Below are positions 42,050-50,695 of a stretch of 59,755 bases of DNA, piece after piece. Numbering within the stretch: the first letter of the stretch is position 1; the number at the start of each line of letters is the position of its first letter. The position numbers and the translations under genes were made by a program. Origin of the DNA: Thermoleophilia bacterium (GTDB lineage: Bacteria; Actinomycetota; Thermoleophilia; Miltoncostaeales; Miltoncostaeaceae); NCBI GenBank assembly GCA_028285405.1, contig JANQPH010000003.1, positions 1 to 59,755 on the forward strand. The letters are read 5' to 3'. Below the pieces are notes generated by a model, which was not told the DNA's origin, did no database searches, and saw only the letters and a list, made by a program, of their open reading frames with translations.

Positions 42050-42778
42050 TCAGCCGGACGAAGCCGTGGGCTGTTGGCTCGGGGCGTGAAGACCGCACTC
42101 GGTCTTCTCGAGCCCTGACCAGCGCCCCGCCCGCGAGTCCTCGCCGGGACGTACCCGACGCGTGCACGGCATGCACCCGATCGACGGGTAGCCCTGGTCG
42201 TGCAGGGGATTGTATGGGACGTCGTGGGCGAACAGATACGCCAGGACGTCCTCGTCGGTCCAGTTGACCAGCGGCTGGACCTTCACCACGCCACGGGCCT
42301 CGTCGAACTCGAGCTTGCGAGCGTTCGCCCTCGTCGCCGTCTGCGAGCGGCGGATCCCCGTGACCCACGCGTCCATGCCGTCGATCGCCCTGAGCAGCGG
42401 CTCGACCTTGCGCAGGTAGCAGCAGCGGTTCGGATCGCGGCTCCAGAGCTCCGGCCCCTCGTCCTCGGCCTGCTCCTGGACCGTGCGAAGCGGCGTGATG
42501 CTCTCGAGCTCCAGGCTGTACTTCTCGATCAGCCGGTCGCGGGTCTCGTAGGTCTCGGGAAACAGCAGCTCCGTGTCGAGCTCGACGATGCGAAGGTCGA
42601 GCTGGAGCCGGGAGACCATGTCGATGATCACCGAGGACTGGTGCTGCCACGAGCACGTCAGCACAATGCGCTCGGAGAATCGCTCGGCAGCCCACTCGAG
42701 GAGCTCCTCGGCGGGGCGGCCCTCGTAGTCGGTCGCGAGCTCGTCGATCTCGTCGGCGGCGAGCGGAGCGGTAGTCAT
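42050..42778 (-). CDS. cysH: Assimilatory adenylylsulfate (APS) reductase, CysH family
   Basis: 242 residues. CSWQHQSSVIIDM is the nucleotide-binding part, VTGIRRSQTATRA binds the sulfate side, and the paired CC near residue 119 (RCCYLRK) plus CMPC near 202-205 bind the [4Fe-4S] cluster that marks the APS-using branch. The catalytic Cys is in TECGLH. It reduces APS to sulfite with thioredoxin. ATG 42778 is seven bases after TAGAGT (complement of 42786-42791), so leaderless. Confidence 0.94.
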   Translation of the reverse strand: MTTAPLAADEIDELATDYEGRPAEELLEWAAERFSERIVLTCSWQHQSSVIIDMVSRLQLDLRIVELDTELLFPETYETRDRLIEKYSLELESITPLRTVQEQAEDEGPELWSRDPNRCCYLRKVEPLLRAIDGMDAWVTGIRRSQTATRANARKLEFDEARGVVKVQPLVNWTDEDVLAYLFAHDVPYNPLHDQGYPSIGCMPCTRRVRPGEDSRAGRWSGLEKTECGLHAPSQQPTASSG

Positions 42779-42785
42779 CGAGTTC

Positions 42786-42791
42786 ACTCTA
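42786..42791 (-). promoter_or_regulatory. -10 TAGAGT, cysH operon
   Basis: Seven bases before ATG 42778; the divergent SUI1 gene has TATAAG (42799-42804) six bases before its ATG. Confidence 0.5.
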
Positions 42792-42810
42792 TCAGAGGTA
42801 TAAGTCAGTA

Positions 42811-43164
42811 ATGCCAACTGGTAATTCCGAGAATAGCCGACTGGTCTATTCGAGCGAAGGCGGAGCGGTCGAGCCGCGACGTCGGCAGAAGGCGCCCGCA
42901 CGGTCGCGCTCGGAGCGTCCCCGTCCCCCGGGCGACGGCGTGGTCCGGGTCTCCCGTGAGAAGGCCGGGCGCAAGGGCAAGACGGTCACGGTCGTCACGG
43001 GCCTGCCCGCATCCCAGCTTCGACCCGTGGCGAAGGAGCTGAAGCGCGCGTGCGGGGTCGGCGGGTCGGTGAAGGAGGGGGCGATCGAGCTCCAGGGCGA
43101 CCAGCGGGACGCCGTGATCGAGCTCCTCGGCGAGCGTTACGAGGTGGTGCGGGCCGGGGGCTGA
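42811..43164 (+). CDS. SUI1/YciH-family translation initiation factor
   Basis: 117 residues with the bacterial SUI1 layout: SRLVYSSEGG, then GKTVTVVTGLPASQLRPVAKELKRACGVGGSVKEGAIELQGDQRDAVIELL. eIF1-like proteins check start-codon choice in eukaryotes; in bacteria the role is poorly known, which is of interest next to the leaderless and ATC starts here. ATG 42811 is six bases after TATAAG. It diverges from cysH and converges with ppx, overlapping its end by 28 bases. Confidence 0.87.
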   Translation: MPTGNSENSRLVYSSEGGAVEPRRRQKAPARSRSERPRPPGDGVVRVSREKAGRKGKTVTVVTGLPASQLRPVAKELKRACGVGGSVKEGAIELQGDQRDAVIELLGERYEVVRAGG

Positions 43165-44732
43165 CCGGGGGTGTCGGTGGCGCCTGGGCCCTCGGTGCCG
43201 ACCAGGTTGAACGTCGGTCCGAACGCCCGCTGCAGGGCGAACGTCTCGGCTCGTGCGGCGCTCACGACGACGTTCGGGTGGGCCGCGCACTCCAGCGTGA
43301 GCTCCACGTCGGCACCCACCGAGCGGGCGCGCAGTCCGCGGACCGCGCCGTCGCGTGCCTGCTCGAGGGCTTCGGCCAGCCGCAGACAGGCGCCGAGGCG
43401 GAGCAGCCGCTCGCCGTCCGACTCCCGAAGGAGGCCCGCCAGGCCCGAGGTGCTCGGCAGTCGCTTGCGGTGACCGCGCACGAGGCTCGCCACGAGGGCG
43501 AGCTCGCGATGGTCGTGGCCGGGCAGACCGGCGTTCAGCACCAGGTAGAACGAGTGCTTGTGGTGGTCGTTGTAGTCCACGAGCACGCCGACGTCGTGGA
43601 GCAGGGAGGCCGCCCAGAGGAGCTCCCGCTCCCAGGGGTCGTCGGACTGGAGGCCGATCCGAACGAGCTCGTCGTAGGTCTGCTCGGCCAGGCGGGCGAC
43701 GTTCTCGGCATGCGGACGGTTGTATCCGTACGCGGCCGCCAGGTTGCGGACGCCGTCTCGGCGGACGTCCGCGACGAGCGGGGGATCCGCCGGGGCGAGC
43801 AGGTGCTCGTAGAAGATCCCGTCCCGCAGCCCCTGGTCGCAGACCTCGATCCTGCCGGCGCCCATCGCGCGCATCGCCTCGCGGACCACCGCGGCTCCGG
43901 CCAGCATGATGTCCGCCCGATCCTCGCGCAGCCCCGGGATGCGTCGCCGCTCGCTGCTGGATGCGCGCCGCATGATCCGGATGAGCTCGTCCAGGGCCTC
44001 GATCGTGAGCTGGTAGCCGTGGATCTCCCCGAGCGGATAGCGGGTGAGCTTCTGGTCCATCTTGGCCAGCGTTCGGATCGCGCCCCCGACGCCGATCAGG
44101 CGGTCTTGGGCGGCCGCCATCCAGGGCGCCTCCGGGAGCGCCTCGCGGACGTGGGCCTTCAGCGAGCGAAGGGCCGCCCGCGGTGTGGGCGCCTCGGACA
44201 GGAATGCCTCGGTCATCCGAACGGCGCCCAGCGGGCGCGACACGAACTCGCCCATCTGCCGGCGTCGCGTCTCGGTGACCTGCATGCTGCCGCCGCCGAT
44301 GTCAAGCACGACACCGTCGGTGAGGGTCGTCGAGTTGACCGCCCCGAGCAGTCCGTAGCGGGCCTCCTCGGCGACGTCGAGCACGCGCGGGCGCAGGCCG
44401 GCCACCTCGAGGGCATCCAGCACCTCGCCCTGATTGGCCGCGTCGCGAATCGCGCTGGTCGCGACGCAGTCGACGGCGTCGACCTCCTTGTTCATGCAGA
44501 TCGCCGCGAAGAGCTCCGCGGCGTCGGTGGCGCGGCCGAGGGCCTCCTGGGTGATGCGGCCATCGACCATCCCGGCCGAGATGCGGGTCGGCATCCGCAC
44601 CTCGTCGACGAGGCGGTGGGCCCCGCCGGGGGCGAAGCGGAAGACGACGAGCCGGAAGGTGTTCGAGCCGCAGTCGACGACCGCGAGCTGGCGGGGTGGC
44701 GTGCGCTCGAGTGACTCCAGGATGCGTGTCAT
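43137..44732 (-). CDS. ppx: Ppx/GppA phosphatase with C-terminal HD domain
   Basis: 531 residues. The ASKHA core shows AVVDCGSNTFRLVVF, ATSAIRDAANQ, EEARYGLLGAVNS and VVLDIGGGSMQV; the HD domain shows LLHDVGVLVDYNDHHKHSFYLVLN and GHDHRELALVASLVRGHRK. This is the long form with polyphosphatase or pppGpp phosphatase activity. The ATG at 44732 follows a GAGGAGACACAG ribosome-binding site. It diverges from a (p)ppGpp-hydrolase-like gene. Confidence 0.92.
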   Translation of the reverse strand: MTRILESLERTPPRQLAVVDCGSNTFRLVVFRFAPGGAHRLVDEVRMPTRISAGMVDGRITQEALGRATDAAELFAAICMNKEVDAVDCVATSAIRDAANQGEVLDALEVAGLRPRVLDVAEEARYGLLGAVNSTTLTDGVVLDIGGGSMQVTETRRRQMGEFVSRPLGAVRMTEAFLSEAPTPRAALRSLKAHVREALPEAPWMAAAQDRLIGVGGAIRTLAKMDQKLTRYPLGEIHGYQLTIEALDELIRIMRRASSSERRRIPGLREDRADIMLAGAAVVREAMRAMGAGRIEVCDQGLRDGIFYEHLLAPADPPLVADVRRDGVRNLAAAYGYNRPHAENVARLAEQTYDELVRIGLQSDDPWERELLWAASLLHDVGVLVDYNDHHKHSFYLVLNAGLPGHDHRELALVASLVRGHRKRLPSTSGLAGLLRESDGERLLRLGACLRLAEALEQARDGAVRGLRARSVGADVELTLECAAHPNVVVSAARAETFALQRAFGPTFNLVGTEGPGATDTPGQPPARTTS

Positions 44733-44779
44733 CTGTGTCTCCTCGCACTGCGGGCTCGAACGGTGTCGGCACATCGAGC

Positions 44780-44785
44780 TACCCT
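44780..44785 (+). promoter_or_regulatory. -10 TACCCT, HD hydrolase gene
   Basis: Six bases before GTG 44792. Confidence 0.5.
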
Positions 44786-44791
44786 GAGTGT

Positions 44792-45538
44792 GTGCTGCCA
44801 CGTACCCAGCTGCATCCTCCGAGCGTCTCGCAGGTCGAGGAAGGCGGGGCGTGGGACGGATGCGGGCCGTGGCCTGGCGACTTCGACCAGCCCGCGACCG
44901 TCGAGCGGGCATGGATCGACCTCGTCGCCGACCGGCCCCCCGGCGAGCGCAACGCCCTTCGGCGCGCGCTGGCGTTCGCGCGGGCCCGTCACGCCGACCA
45001 GACCAGGCGCGGCAGCGACGCGCCCTACTGGGTCCACCTGGTCCGCGTCGCGCTCGCTCTGGTGAGATGGAACGAGACCAACTCCGAGCTGCTCCAGGCG
45101 GCGCTGCTGCACGATGTCGTCGAGGACACCCCGACCACGCTGGCCGAGGTCGAGGCCGGCTTCGGGCCGGGTGTCGCGAGCCTCGTCGAGTGGCTCACGT
45201 GGCCCAGCCGTCCGGGCGAGTCCGAGCGGGCGTATTACGCCAGGTTCCACGCCGATGCTCCGCGTGAGGCGCGCGTGCTGAAGATCGGGGATCGGGCCGA
45301 CAATCTGCGCAGCCAGCAGGCCCTGCTGATGCGATCGGGGCCGGGGGTCGCGCCGTGGGCCGAGGGGTACCTCAGCCGCACGCGGTGGCAGGTCTGGCCG
45401 ATCGCCAAGGACGGACCGTCGGCCGCGCGGGCGGAGCTCTTCATCGCGATGGCCGACCTCGCGGCGGCCATCGACGACATCGTTCAGCACGGGAATGCGG
45501 AGGCCGGCGCGCCTGACCGCACGACCGCGCCGGGCTGA
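44792..45538 (+). CDS. RelA/SpoT-type HD hydrolase (small alarmone hydrolase-like)
   Basis: 248 residues. HADQTRRGSDAPYWVHLVRVALAL, LLQAALLHDVVEDTPTTLAEV and VLKIGDRADNLRSQQ give the metal-binding H...HD...D pattern of the SpoT hydrolase domain; no synthetase domain follows. It may hydrolyse (p)ppGpp or a related nucleotide. GTG 44792 is six bases after TACCCT (44780-44785), so leaderless. Its divergent neighbour Ppx/GppA acts on related substrates. Confidence 0.83.
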   Translation: MLPRTQLHPPSVSQVEEGGAWDGCGPWPGDFDQPATVERAWIDLVADRPPGERNALRRALAFARARHADQTRRGSDAPYWVHLVRVALALVRWNETNSELLQAALLHDVVEDTPTTLAEVEAGFGPGVASLVEWLTWPSRPGESERAYYARFHADAPREARVLKIGDRADNLRSQQALLMRSGPGVAPWAEGYLSRTRWQVWPIAKDGPSAARAELFIAMADLAAAIDDIVQHGNAEAGAPDRTTAPG

Positions 45539-45561
45539 CCGAGGACCGCGCGAGGCGGCGC

Positions 45562-46008
45562 TCAGGACTCCGCGGCCGCTGGCGGGCGCACCAGCAGCAC
45601 CGGACACGGGGCGTGGTGGGCGAGATAGCCCGAGAAGCTCCCCAACAGGGCGCGCTCGAGCTCGCCACTGTGGCTGGCGGTGACGAGCAGGTCGACGCCG
45701 CTGTCATCGGCCCAGCTGCTCACCGTGTGCGCCGGCTGCCCCTCGAGGAGGACCGGTGACGCGTTCGGGATCCCGCTGGACTCGGACTCGAGCCAGGCCT
45801 TGGCGGCCGCGCGCTCCGGCTCGGGGTCGTGTGGCGCGGCACCGCCCAGTCCGACGGCCAGCGACAGCGCGAACGACGGCGGCGCGAGCGCATGGACCAC
45901 GCTCACGCGATCGGCGAACGACGCGAGGCGGGCGCCCTCGCGGAGCGCGGCCTGAGATGCGTCGGAGCCGTCCATGCAGACGGCGATGTGGGCGAATCGA
46001 TCGGTCAC
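45562..46008 (-). CDS. Universal stress protein (UspA family)
   Basis: 148 residues: FAHIAVCMDGSDASQAALREGARLA at the start, VSVVHALAPP, and VDLLVTASHSGELERALLGSFSGYLAHHAPCPVLLVRPP at the end, the usual Usp fold. The nucleotide loop is a variant of G-2x-G-9x-G. GTG 46008 is seven bases after TAGAGT (complement of 46016-46021), a hexamer whose first three bases are the stop codon of rnd. Confidence 0.88.
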   Translation of the reverse strand: MTDRFAHIAVCMDGSDASQAALREGARLASFADRVSVVHALAPPSFALSLAVGLGGAAPHDPEPERAAAKAWLESESSGIPNASPVLLEGQPAHTVSSWADDSGVDLLVTASHSGELERALLGSFSGYLAHHAPCPVLLVRPPAAAES

Positions 46009-46015
46009 GGCCGCC

Positions 46016-46021
46016 ACTCTA
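46016..46021 (-). promoter_or_regulatory. -10 TAGAGT, uspA, formed partly by the rnd stop codon
   Basis: TAG at 46019-46021 (minus strand) is both the rnd stop and the first half of the hexamer; GTG 46008 follows after seven bases. Confidence 0.5.
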
Positions 46022-47245
46022 GTCGCCCCGCTCCCCGGAGCTCGCGTCGTCGTGGTCGTCCGGCTCCTGTGGCGAGGAGGGAATCTCTCGGACGAACGGC
46101 GCTCGGTCGCTCGCGACGAGCGCGACCTCACCGAGGGCGAGCGCCTCGACCGCGTCTCCTGCCAGCTCGTGCCGCCATCCACGTGCGAGCGGGGAGCGCG
46201 ATTCCGATTCCGCAAGTACCGCGGCCAGGTGGGCGGCGATCTCGTCCCGGGTGGCGATCAGCGTCGGCGCGAGTCCCGCCTTGCTGGCGCGCGCGCTGAC
46301 GAGGGCGGCCGCGAGCGGCGTCAACGCGTCGACCCGGGCCGCGACGCGGCTCGGCGGTCCGGGGGGCAGCGCCAGCGGCTCGTCCGTGCGGCTGGCCGCG
46401 ATCGCCTCGAGCATCGCGTCGAGGTGCTCCTCCTTCATGCGCTCGGGCAGGCCGCGCTCTCGAGCCAGCGCCGACCGGGTGGTCGGCGCGCGGCGGGCGA
46501 TCTCGATCATCGTGCGATCGGGCACGATCCAGCCTGTCGGTCGATCGAGGTCCCGCGCGTGCCGCTCGCGCCAGGCGGCGAGCCGGGCCAGGACCGCACG
46601 CTCCTCAGGCGACAGCCGGCCCTGGCCCTTGATCCGCCTCCAGGCCAGGCCGGGATCCGGCACGAGCCGAGCGTCAGGGCCGTACCTACGCTCGTGCTCC
46701 TCCGCGACCCAGGCGGCTCGCCCGAGCGAGGCCGCCCGCGCGGCGAGCTCGTCGGCGAGCTGGAGCAGGTGGGCCACGTCGGCCGCCGCGTAGCTCAGCT
46801 GCTCCGGGCGCAGGGGTCGCTTCGTCCAGTCGGTGTACCGCTCGCCTTTGTCGAGGCGCACCGAGAGCACCCGCTCCAGCAGCGTGGCGAGGCCCTGGCC
46901 CGCGCCGAGCCCGACGAAGCCCGCCGTCAGCTGGACATCGGTCAGCGCGGTGGGTCGGGTGTCGAGCGCGAGCCCGAGCAGCGTGAGATCGGCCGAAGGG
47001 GCGTGCATGACGACATCGACGTCCGGATCCGCCACCAGCTCGCCGATCGGTGCCAGCGGCGCGCCCGCGAGCGGGTCGATCAGATAGACGGCATCCGGGG
47101 TCGCCATCTGCGCGAGGCACGCGAGCGGCGCGTAGGTGCGCTCCCACATGAACTCGAGGTCGATCGCGACCCGGCCGGCGGCTCGAGCGGCGGCCTCCGC
47201 CTCGCGCGCGCCGGCATCGTCGCTGATGAGCTCACCGGCGGCCAA
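46019..47245 (-). CDS. rnd: Ribonuclease D-like 3'-5' exonuclease with HRDC domain
   Basis: 408 residues. DEDD-type exonuclease residues are AIDLEFMWERTY (Asp, Glu), VVMHAPSADLTLL (Asp) and SYAAADVAHLL (Tyr, Asp). An HRDC domain (LARLAAWRERHARDLDRPTGWIVPDRTMIEIAR) follows and a poorly conserved C-terminus ends in an acidic tail. RNase D trims tRNA 3' ends. The start is TTG at 47245, seven bases after TAGGCT (complement of 47253-47258). Confidence 0.9.
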   Translation of the reverse strand: MAAGELISDDAGAREAEAAARAAGRVAIDLEFMWERTYAPLACLAQMATPDAVYLIDPLAGAPLAPIGELVADPDVDVVMHAPSADLTLLGLALDTRPTALTDVQLTAGFVGLGAGQGLATLLERVLSVRLDKGERYTDWTKRPLRPEQLSYAAADVAHLLQLADELAARAASLGRAAWVAEEHERRYGPDARLVPDPGLAWRRIKGQGRLSPEERAVLARLAAWRERHARDLDRPTGWIVPDRTMIEIARRAPTTRSALARERGLPERMKEEHLDAMLEAIAASRTDEPLALPPGPPSRVAARVDALTPLAAALVSARASKAGLAPTLIATRDEIAAHLAAVLAESESRSPLARGWRHELAGDAVEALALGEVALVASDRAPFVREIPSSPQEPDDHDDASSGERGD

Positions 47246-47251
47246 CGCGTC

Positions 47252-47258
47252 TAGCCTA
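47252..47258. promoter_or_regulatory. Overlapping divergent -10 boxes of rnd and the ABC-F gene
   Basis: TAGCCTA reads as TAGCCT for the ABC-F gene (GTG eight bases on) and TAGGCT for rnd (TTG seven bases on). Confidence 0.5.
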
Positions 47259-47265
47259 CTGGCTC

Positions 47266-49149
47266 GTGCATGTCACCCGGCTCAGCAAGCGCTACGGCGA
47301 CCGCCTGATCCTCGACGAGGTCTCCTTCCGGGTGGCGCCGGGCGATCGCCTCGCGGTGGTGGGCCGAAACGGCGAGGGCAAGACGACCCTCCTGCGCGCG
47401 CTGGCGGGCGAGATCGGCACCGACGCCGGCTCGGTCGTGCTGGGCAAGGGTGAGCGCATGGCGATTCACGAGCAGCGACCGGCGCGCACGGGCGCAGAGA
47501 CGGTTCGCGAGCACGTGCTCGCGGGCGCCCCGCACGCGCTCGAGGCCGAGGAGCGCCTCGCCTCGCTGCAGGCGCGAATGGCCGACGGGGACGCAGGCCA
47601 GGACGTCCTGAGCGCCTACGAGCTCGCGATGGCGGACCTGGAGCGCGCCGGGGGCTGGGACTGGCGCGTCAGCGCCGAGCGCACGATGCGGGGGCTCGGC
47701 GTCGCCGACTCGGCCTGGGATCAGCCGCTCGACACGCTGTCGGGTGGAGAGCTGACGCGCGTCAGCCTGGCCCGTGCGCTCGCCAGCCACCCGGATGTGC
47801 TGCTGCTCGACGAGCCGACCAACCATCTCGACATCGAGAGCACGGAGTGGCTGGAGTCGGCCCTCTCCAGCATGGCGACGGCGATCGTGGTCGTCTCGCA
47901 CGATCGCTGGTTCCTCGAGTCGGTCGCGACCCAGGTGCTCGAGCTGCGCAACGGGCGCGCGCGTCACTGGCCGATGCGGTACTCGCGCTTTCGCACCGAG
48001 CGGGCCCTCGCCGCCGAGCGCGAGGCGGGGGCCACCGCCAGGCAGGCCGCCGAGATCGCTCGCCTGGAGCGCTTCGTGGAGCGCTGGCGCTCTGGAACCA
48101 AGGCGCGCCAGGCCCAGTCCCGGGCCAAGCGCCTCGACCGAATGGCGCCGGCCGGAGCGCCCTCGCGCGAGCGGGCCCTCGCGTTCGGCTTCCCGCGCGC
48201 GCCCCGCGCACCACGAATCGTGATCTCCGCCGAGGAGATCGAGCTGTCCGTCGAAGGGCGCACGCTGCTCTCGGGTGACGTCGTGATCGAGCGCGGCGAG
48301 CGCGTTGCGCTCGTCGGACCGAACGGTGCGGGCAAGACCACGCTGCTCGAGACGCTGCTCGGGATTCGCACGCCGGCCCGAGGCCGGGTCAGGATCGGCC
48401 ACGGCGTCGAGCGCGCCTACTTCTCCCAGCACGCGGACGAGGTCGACGAGCGCCGCTCGGTCGTCGAGGAGATGCTCACGCGCTCGAGCCTCACCAAGAC
48501 CGAGGCCCGAACGCTCCTGGGTGGCTTTCTGTTCTCGGGGGCGGCGGCCGAGGCGCCGATCGAGCGGCTCTCGGGCGGGGAGCGACGCCGGCTGTCGCTC
48601 GCCTGCCTGGTCGCCGGTGGGGGAAACCTCCTGGCGCTCGACGAGCCGACCAACCACTTCGACGCCGAGAGCCGCGAGGCCTTGGAGGAGGCGATCAGCG
48701 CATACGACGGCACGGTCCTGCTGATCTCCCACGACCGGGCGCTGATCGACGCGGTGACGACGCGGACGATCGCGATCGAGGATGGGCGGCTGGTGTCGCG
48801 GCCGGGCGGCTACGCGGAGCTGGTGCGTGCGCGGCGCGAGGCCGAGCGGGCGGCGGCCGAGACCCCACCCGCCGCGCCCGCTCGGGCGGCATCGGCCGAG
48901 GGGAGACGGCCGAAGCGACGTGCGGGCGCGTCGAGCTCGCGCGCGAAGCGAGAGGCCAAGCGGCTGGAGGAGCGGATCGCGACCCTCGAGTCCGAGCGCG
49001 CGACCCTGGAGGAGGAGCTCGCGCAACCCGAGGTCGCCGGCGACCCGGAGCGGGTCGCGGCCCACGGCGCGCGCCACCGCGACGTCGAGCAGGAGCTCGC
49101 GTGGCTCATGCTCGAGTGGGAGAAGACCGCGGAGGCGGCCGGCGGATGA
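47266..49149 (+). CDS. ABC-F family ATPase (ribosome-associated)
   Basis: 627 residues with two ATPase domains and no membrane part: Walker A GRNGEGKTT and GPNGAGKTT, signatures LSGGELTRV and LSGGERRRL, Walker B LLLDEPTNHLD and LALDEPTNHFD. The arm between them (about 225-310) is Arg/Ala-rich and helical; a C-terminal coiled coil starts near 565. ABC-F proteins act on the ribosome E site in translation or antibiotic protection; which applies here is not known. GTG 47266 is eight bases after TAGCCT, shared with divergent rnd. Confidence 0.92.
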   Translation: MHVTRLSKRYGDRLILDEVSFRVAPGDRLAVVGRNGEGKTTLLRALAGEIGTDAGSVVLGKGERMAIHEQRPARTGAETVREHVLAGAPHALEAEERLASLQARMADGDAGQDVLSAYELAMADLERAGGWDWRVSAERTMRGLGVADSAWDQPLDTLSGGELTRVSLARALASHPDVLLLDEPTNHLDIESTEWLESALSSMATAIVVVSHDRWFLESVATQVLELRNGRARHWPMRYSRFRTERALAAEREAGATARQAAEIARLERFVERWRSGTKARQAQSRAKRLDRMAPAGAPSRERALAFGFPRAPRAPRIVISAEEIELSVEGRTLLSGDVVIERGERVALVGPNGAGKTTLLETLLGIRTPARGRVRIGHGVERAYFSQHADEVDERRSVVEEMLTRSSLTKTEARTLLGGFLFSGAAAEAPIERLSGGERRRLSLACLVAGGGNLLALDEPTNHFDAESREALEEAISAYDGTVLLISHDRALIDAVTTRTIAIEDGRLVSRPGGYAELVRARREAERAAAETPPAAPARAASAEGRRPKRRAGASSSRAKREAKRLEERIATLESERATLEEELAQPEVAGDPERVAAHGARHRDVEQELAWLMLEWEKTAEAAGG

Positions 49150-50090
49150 GTCGGCTGCCACGTCCGCTGAAGCCGCAGCTGGCGCGGGCTCGCGCGCAGC
49201 TGCCGCACGGGGACGGGCTCGTCTACGAGCGCAAGATGGACGGCTTTCGCGCGATCTGCTTCGTGAGCGGCGAGGACGTCGAGATCCAGTCCCGCGGCGG
49301 CAAGCCGCTGCGCCGCTACTTCCCCGAGGTGTCGCTCCCCGAGGGCGACTACGTGGTGGATGGCGAGCTCCTCATCCGCGGGCCCGACGGGCGGGACGAC
49401 TTCGGACTCCTCGGCAACCGCATTCACCCCGCCGAGTCCCGCATCACCTTGCTCTCACGCGAGACACCCGCTCGCTTCGTCGCGTTCGACCTGCTGGCCG
49501 AGGGGGGAGAGGCGCTGTTCGACCTGCCGTTCGCCGAGCGGCGAGCAGCGCTCGAGCACTACGCGGCGCGCGGCGTCGAGCTGTCGGAGCTGACCGACGA
49601 CCCCGCGGCCGCCGAGCGCTGGCTGACCGAAGCGGAGGGCGTGATCGCGAAGGAGGCCGATGCGCCCTATCGGCCCGGCGAGCGCGCGGGCATGTTCAAG
49701 ATCAAGCGCAGGCGCAGCATGGACTGCGTCGTGATGGGCTATCGGCCGGGCAAGGCCGAGGGGACGATCGGCTCGCTCATCCTCGGCGTCTACGACGGCG
49801 GTCGGCTCCGCCCGGTCGGGCACGCGTCCGGGTTCTCGGCGGCCGAGAAGCGACGCCTTGCGACCGAGCTCGCCGCGCTCGAGACCGGTGAGCGCGGGTC
49901 CGGCGATGCCAGCCGTTGGAGCGGCGGGCGCGAGCTGGAGTGGGTCGAGCTGCGACCCGAGCTCGTCGTCGAGGTGAGCTACGACCACGCGAGCAACGGG
50001 CGGATCCGTCACGGCGCGAAGGTCGTTCGGTTCCGGGACGATCGCGACCCGGCCAGCTGCGGCGTCGATCAGCTCGACATGGGGAGCTGA
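49146..50090 (+). CDS. ATP-dependent DNA ligase (LigC/LigD ligase-domain type)
   Basis: 314 residues with adenylation motif YERKMDGFRAI (K30), RGGKPLRRYFPEV, VVDGELLI, FDLLA, EGVIAKEADAPYRPGERAGMFKIKRRR and a C-terminal OB fold (GTIGSLILGVYDGGRLRPVGHASG ... RHGAKVVRFRDD). Such ligases seal breaks in NHEJ or base repair. ATG 49146 overlaps the ABC-F stop. The end overlaps the TetR gene by 22 bases. A LigD-type polymerase is 1.8 kb away; no Ku gene is visible. Confidence 0.92.
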   Translation: MSRLPRPLKPQLARARAQLPHGDGLVYERKMDGFRAICFVSGEDVEIQSRGGKPLRRYFPEVSLPEGDYVVDGELLIRGPDGRDDFGLLGNRIHPAESRITLLSRETPARFVAFDLLAEGGEALFDLPFAERRAALEHYAARGVELSELTDDPAAAERWLTEAEGVIAKEADAPYRPGERAGMFKIKRRRSMDCVVMGYRPGKAEGTIGSLILGVYDGGRLRPVGHASGFSAAEKRRLATELAALETGERGSGDASRWSGGRELEWVELRPELVVEVSYDHASNGRIRHGAKVVRFRDDRDPASCGVDQLDMGS

Positions 50091-50671
50091 GCGAAGGACG
50101 GGTCCCCGAGCTCGCTCGCGGCGACCCGGGCGATCCAGCGGTTCGCCCACTCCTTGCCGCCGGGGAGGTCTCCGAGCGTGATGTGGACGGCGATCCCGTC
50201 CACGGCGGTGAGGAGCCGAAGGGCGGACTCGTCGGGGTCGTCGCACTGCCACTGGCCGGCCTCGACGCCGTCGGCGATGATCGCCGCCAGCTCGCGACGC
50301 CACCGCTCGTTGTATTGCTCGGCCGTCCGGTGGAGCGCCGGGCGGTGGAGGGCCTCGCCAAAGGCGTCGATCCAGATTCGCCAGTCGGGATCGTCGGTCA
50401 GGTCGAACTCGAGCGCGAACCGCAGCCGCTCGCGCGGGGGCTCATCCCGGCGGGCGGCCTGGTCGGCGAGCTCGCGCTCGGCCAGGACCGAGAACGCCTC
50501 AGCGAGCGCCTCGTCGAGGCTCGGAAAGTAGCGATGCAGCAGCCCCAAGCTGACGCCGGCCTCGTCCGCGATGTCCGACACGCGGGTGCGCGCGAAGCCT
50601 CGCCGCGACACGACGCGCAAGATCGCCTCCAGCAGCGCCGCGCGGCGATCCTCGGGAGCGAGACGGCCCAT
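50069..50671 (-). CDS. TetR-family regulator
   Basis: 200 residues. The N-terminal HTH reads LLEAILRVVSRRGFARTRVSDIADEAGVSLGLLHRYFPSLDEAL, then a helical ligand domain. ATG 50671 is six bases after TATCCT (complement of 50678-50683), favouring it over an in-frame ATG at 50710. It is divergent from an MFS transporter with the palindrome TGAACGTTCA between them, so it is probably a local repressor of that exporter. Confidence 0.88.
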   Translation of the reverse strand: MGRLAPEDRRAALLEAILRVVSRRGFARTRVSDIADEAGVSLGLLHRYFPSLDEALAEAFSVLAERELADQAARRDEPPRERLRFALEFDLTDDPDWRIWIDAFGEALHRPALHRTAEQYNERWRRELAAIIADGVEAGQWQCDDPDESALRLLTAVDGIAVHITLGDLPGGKEWANRWIARVAASELGDPSFAQLPMSS

Positions 50672-50677
50672 GTCTCG

Positions 50678-50683
50678 AGGATA
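50678..50683 (-). promoter_or_regulatory. -10 TATCCT, tetR
   Basis: Six bases before ATG 50671. Confidence 0.5.
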
Positions 50684-50695
50684 GCGCTTGCTAAG

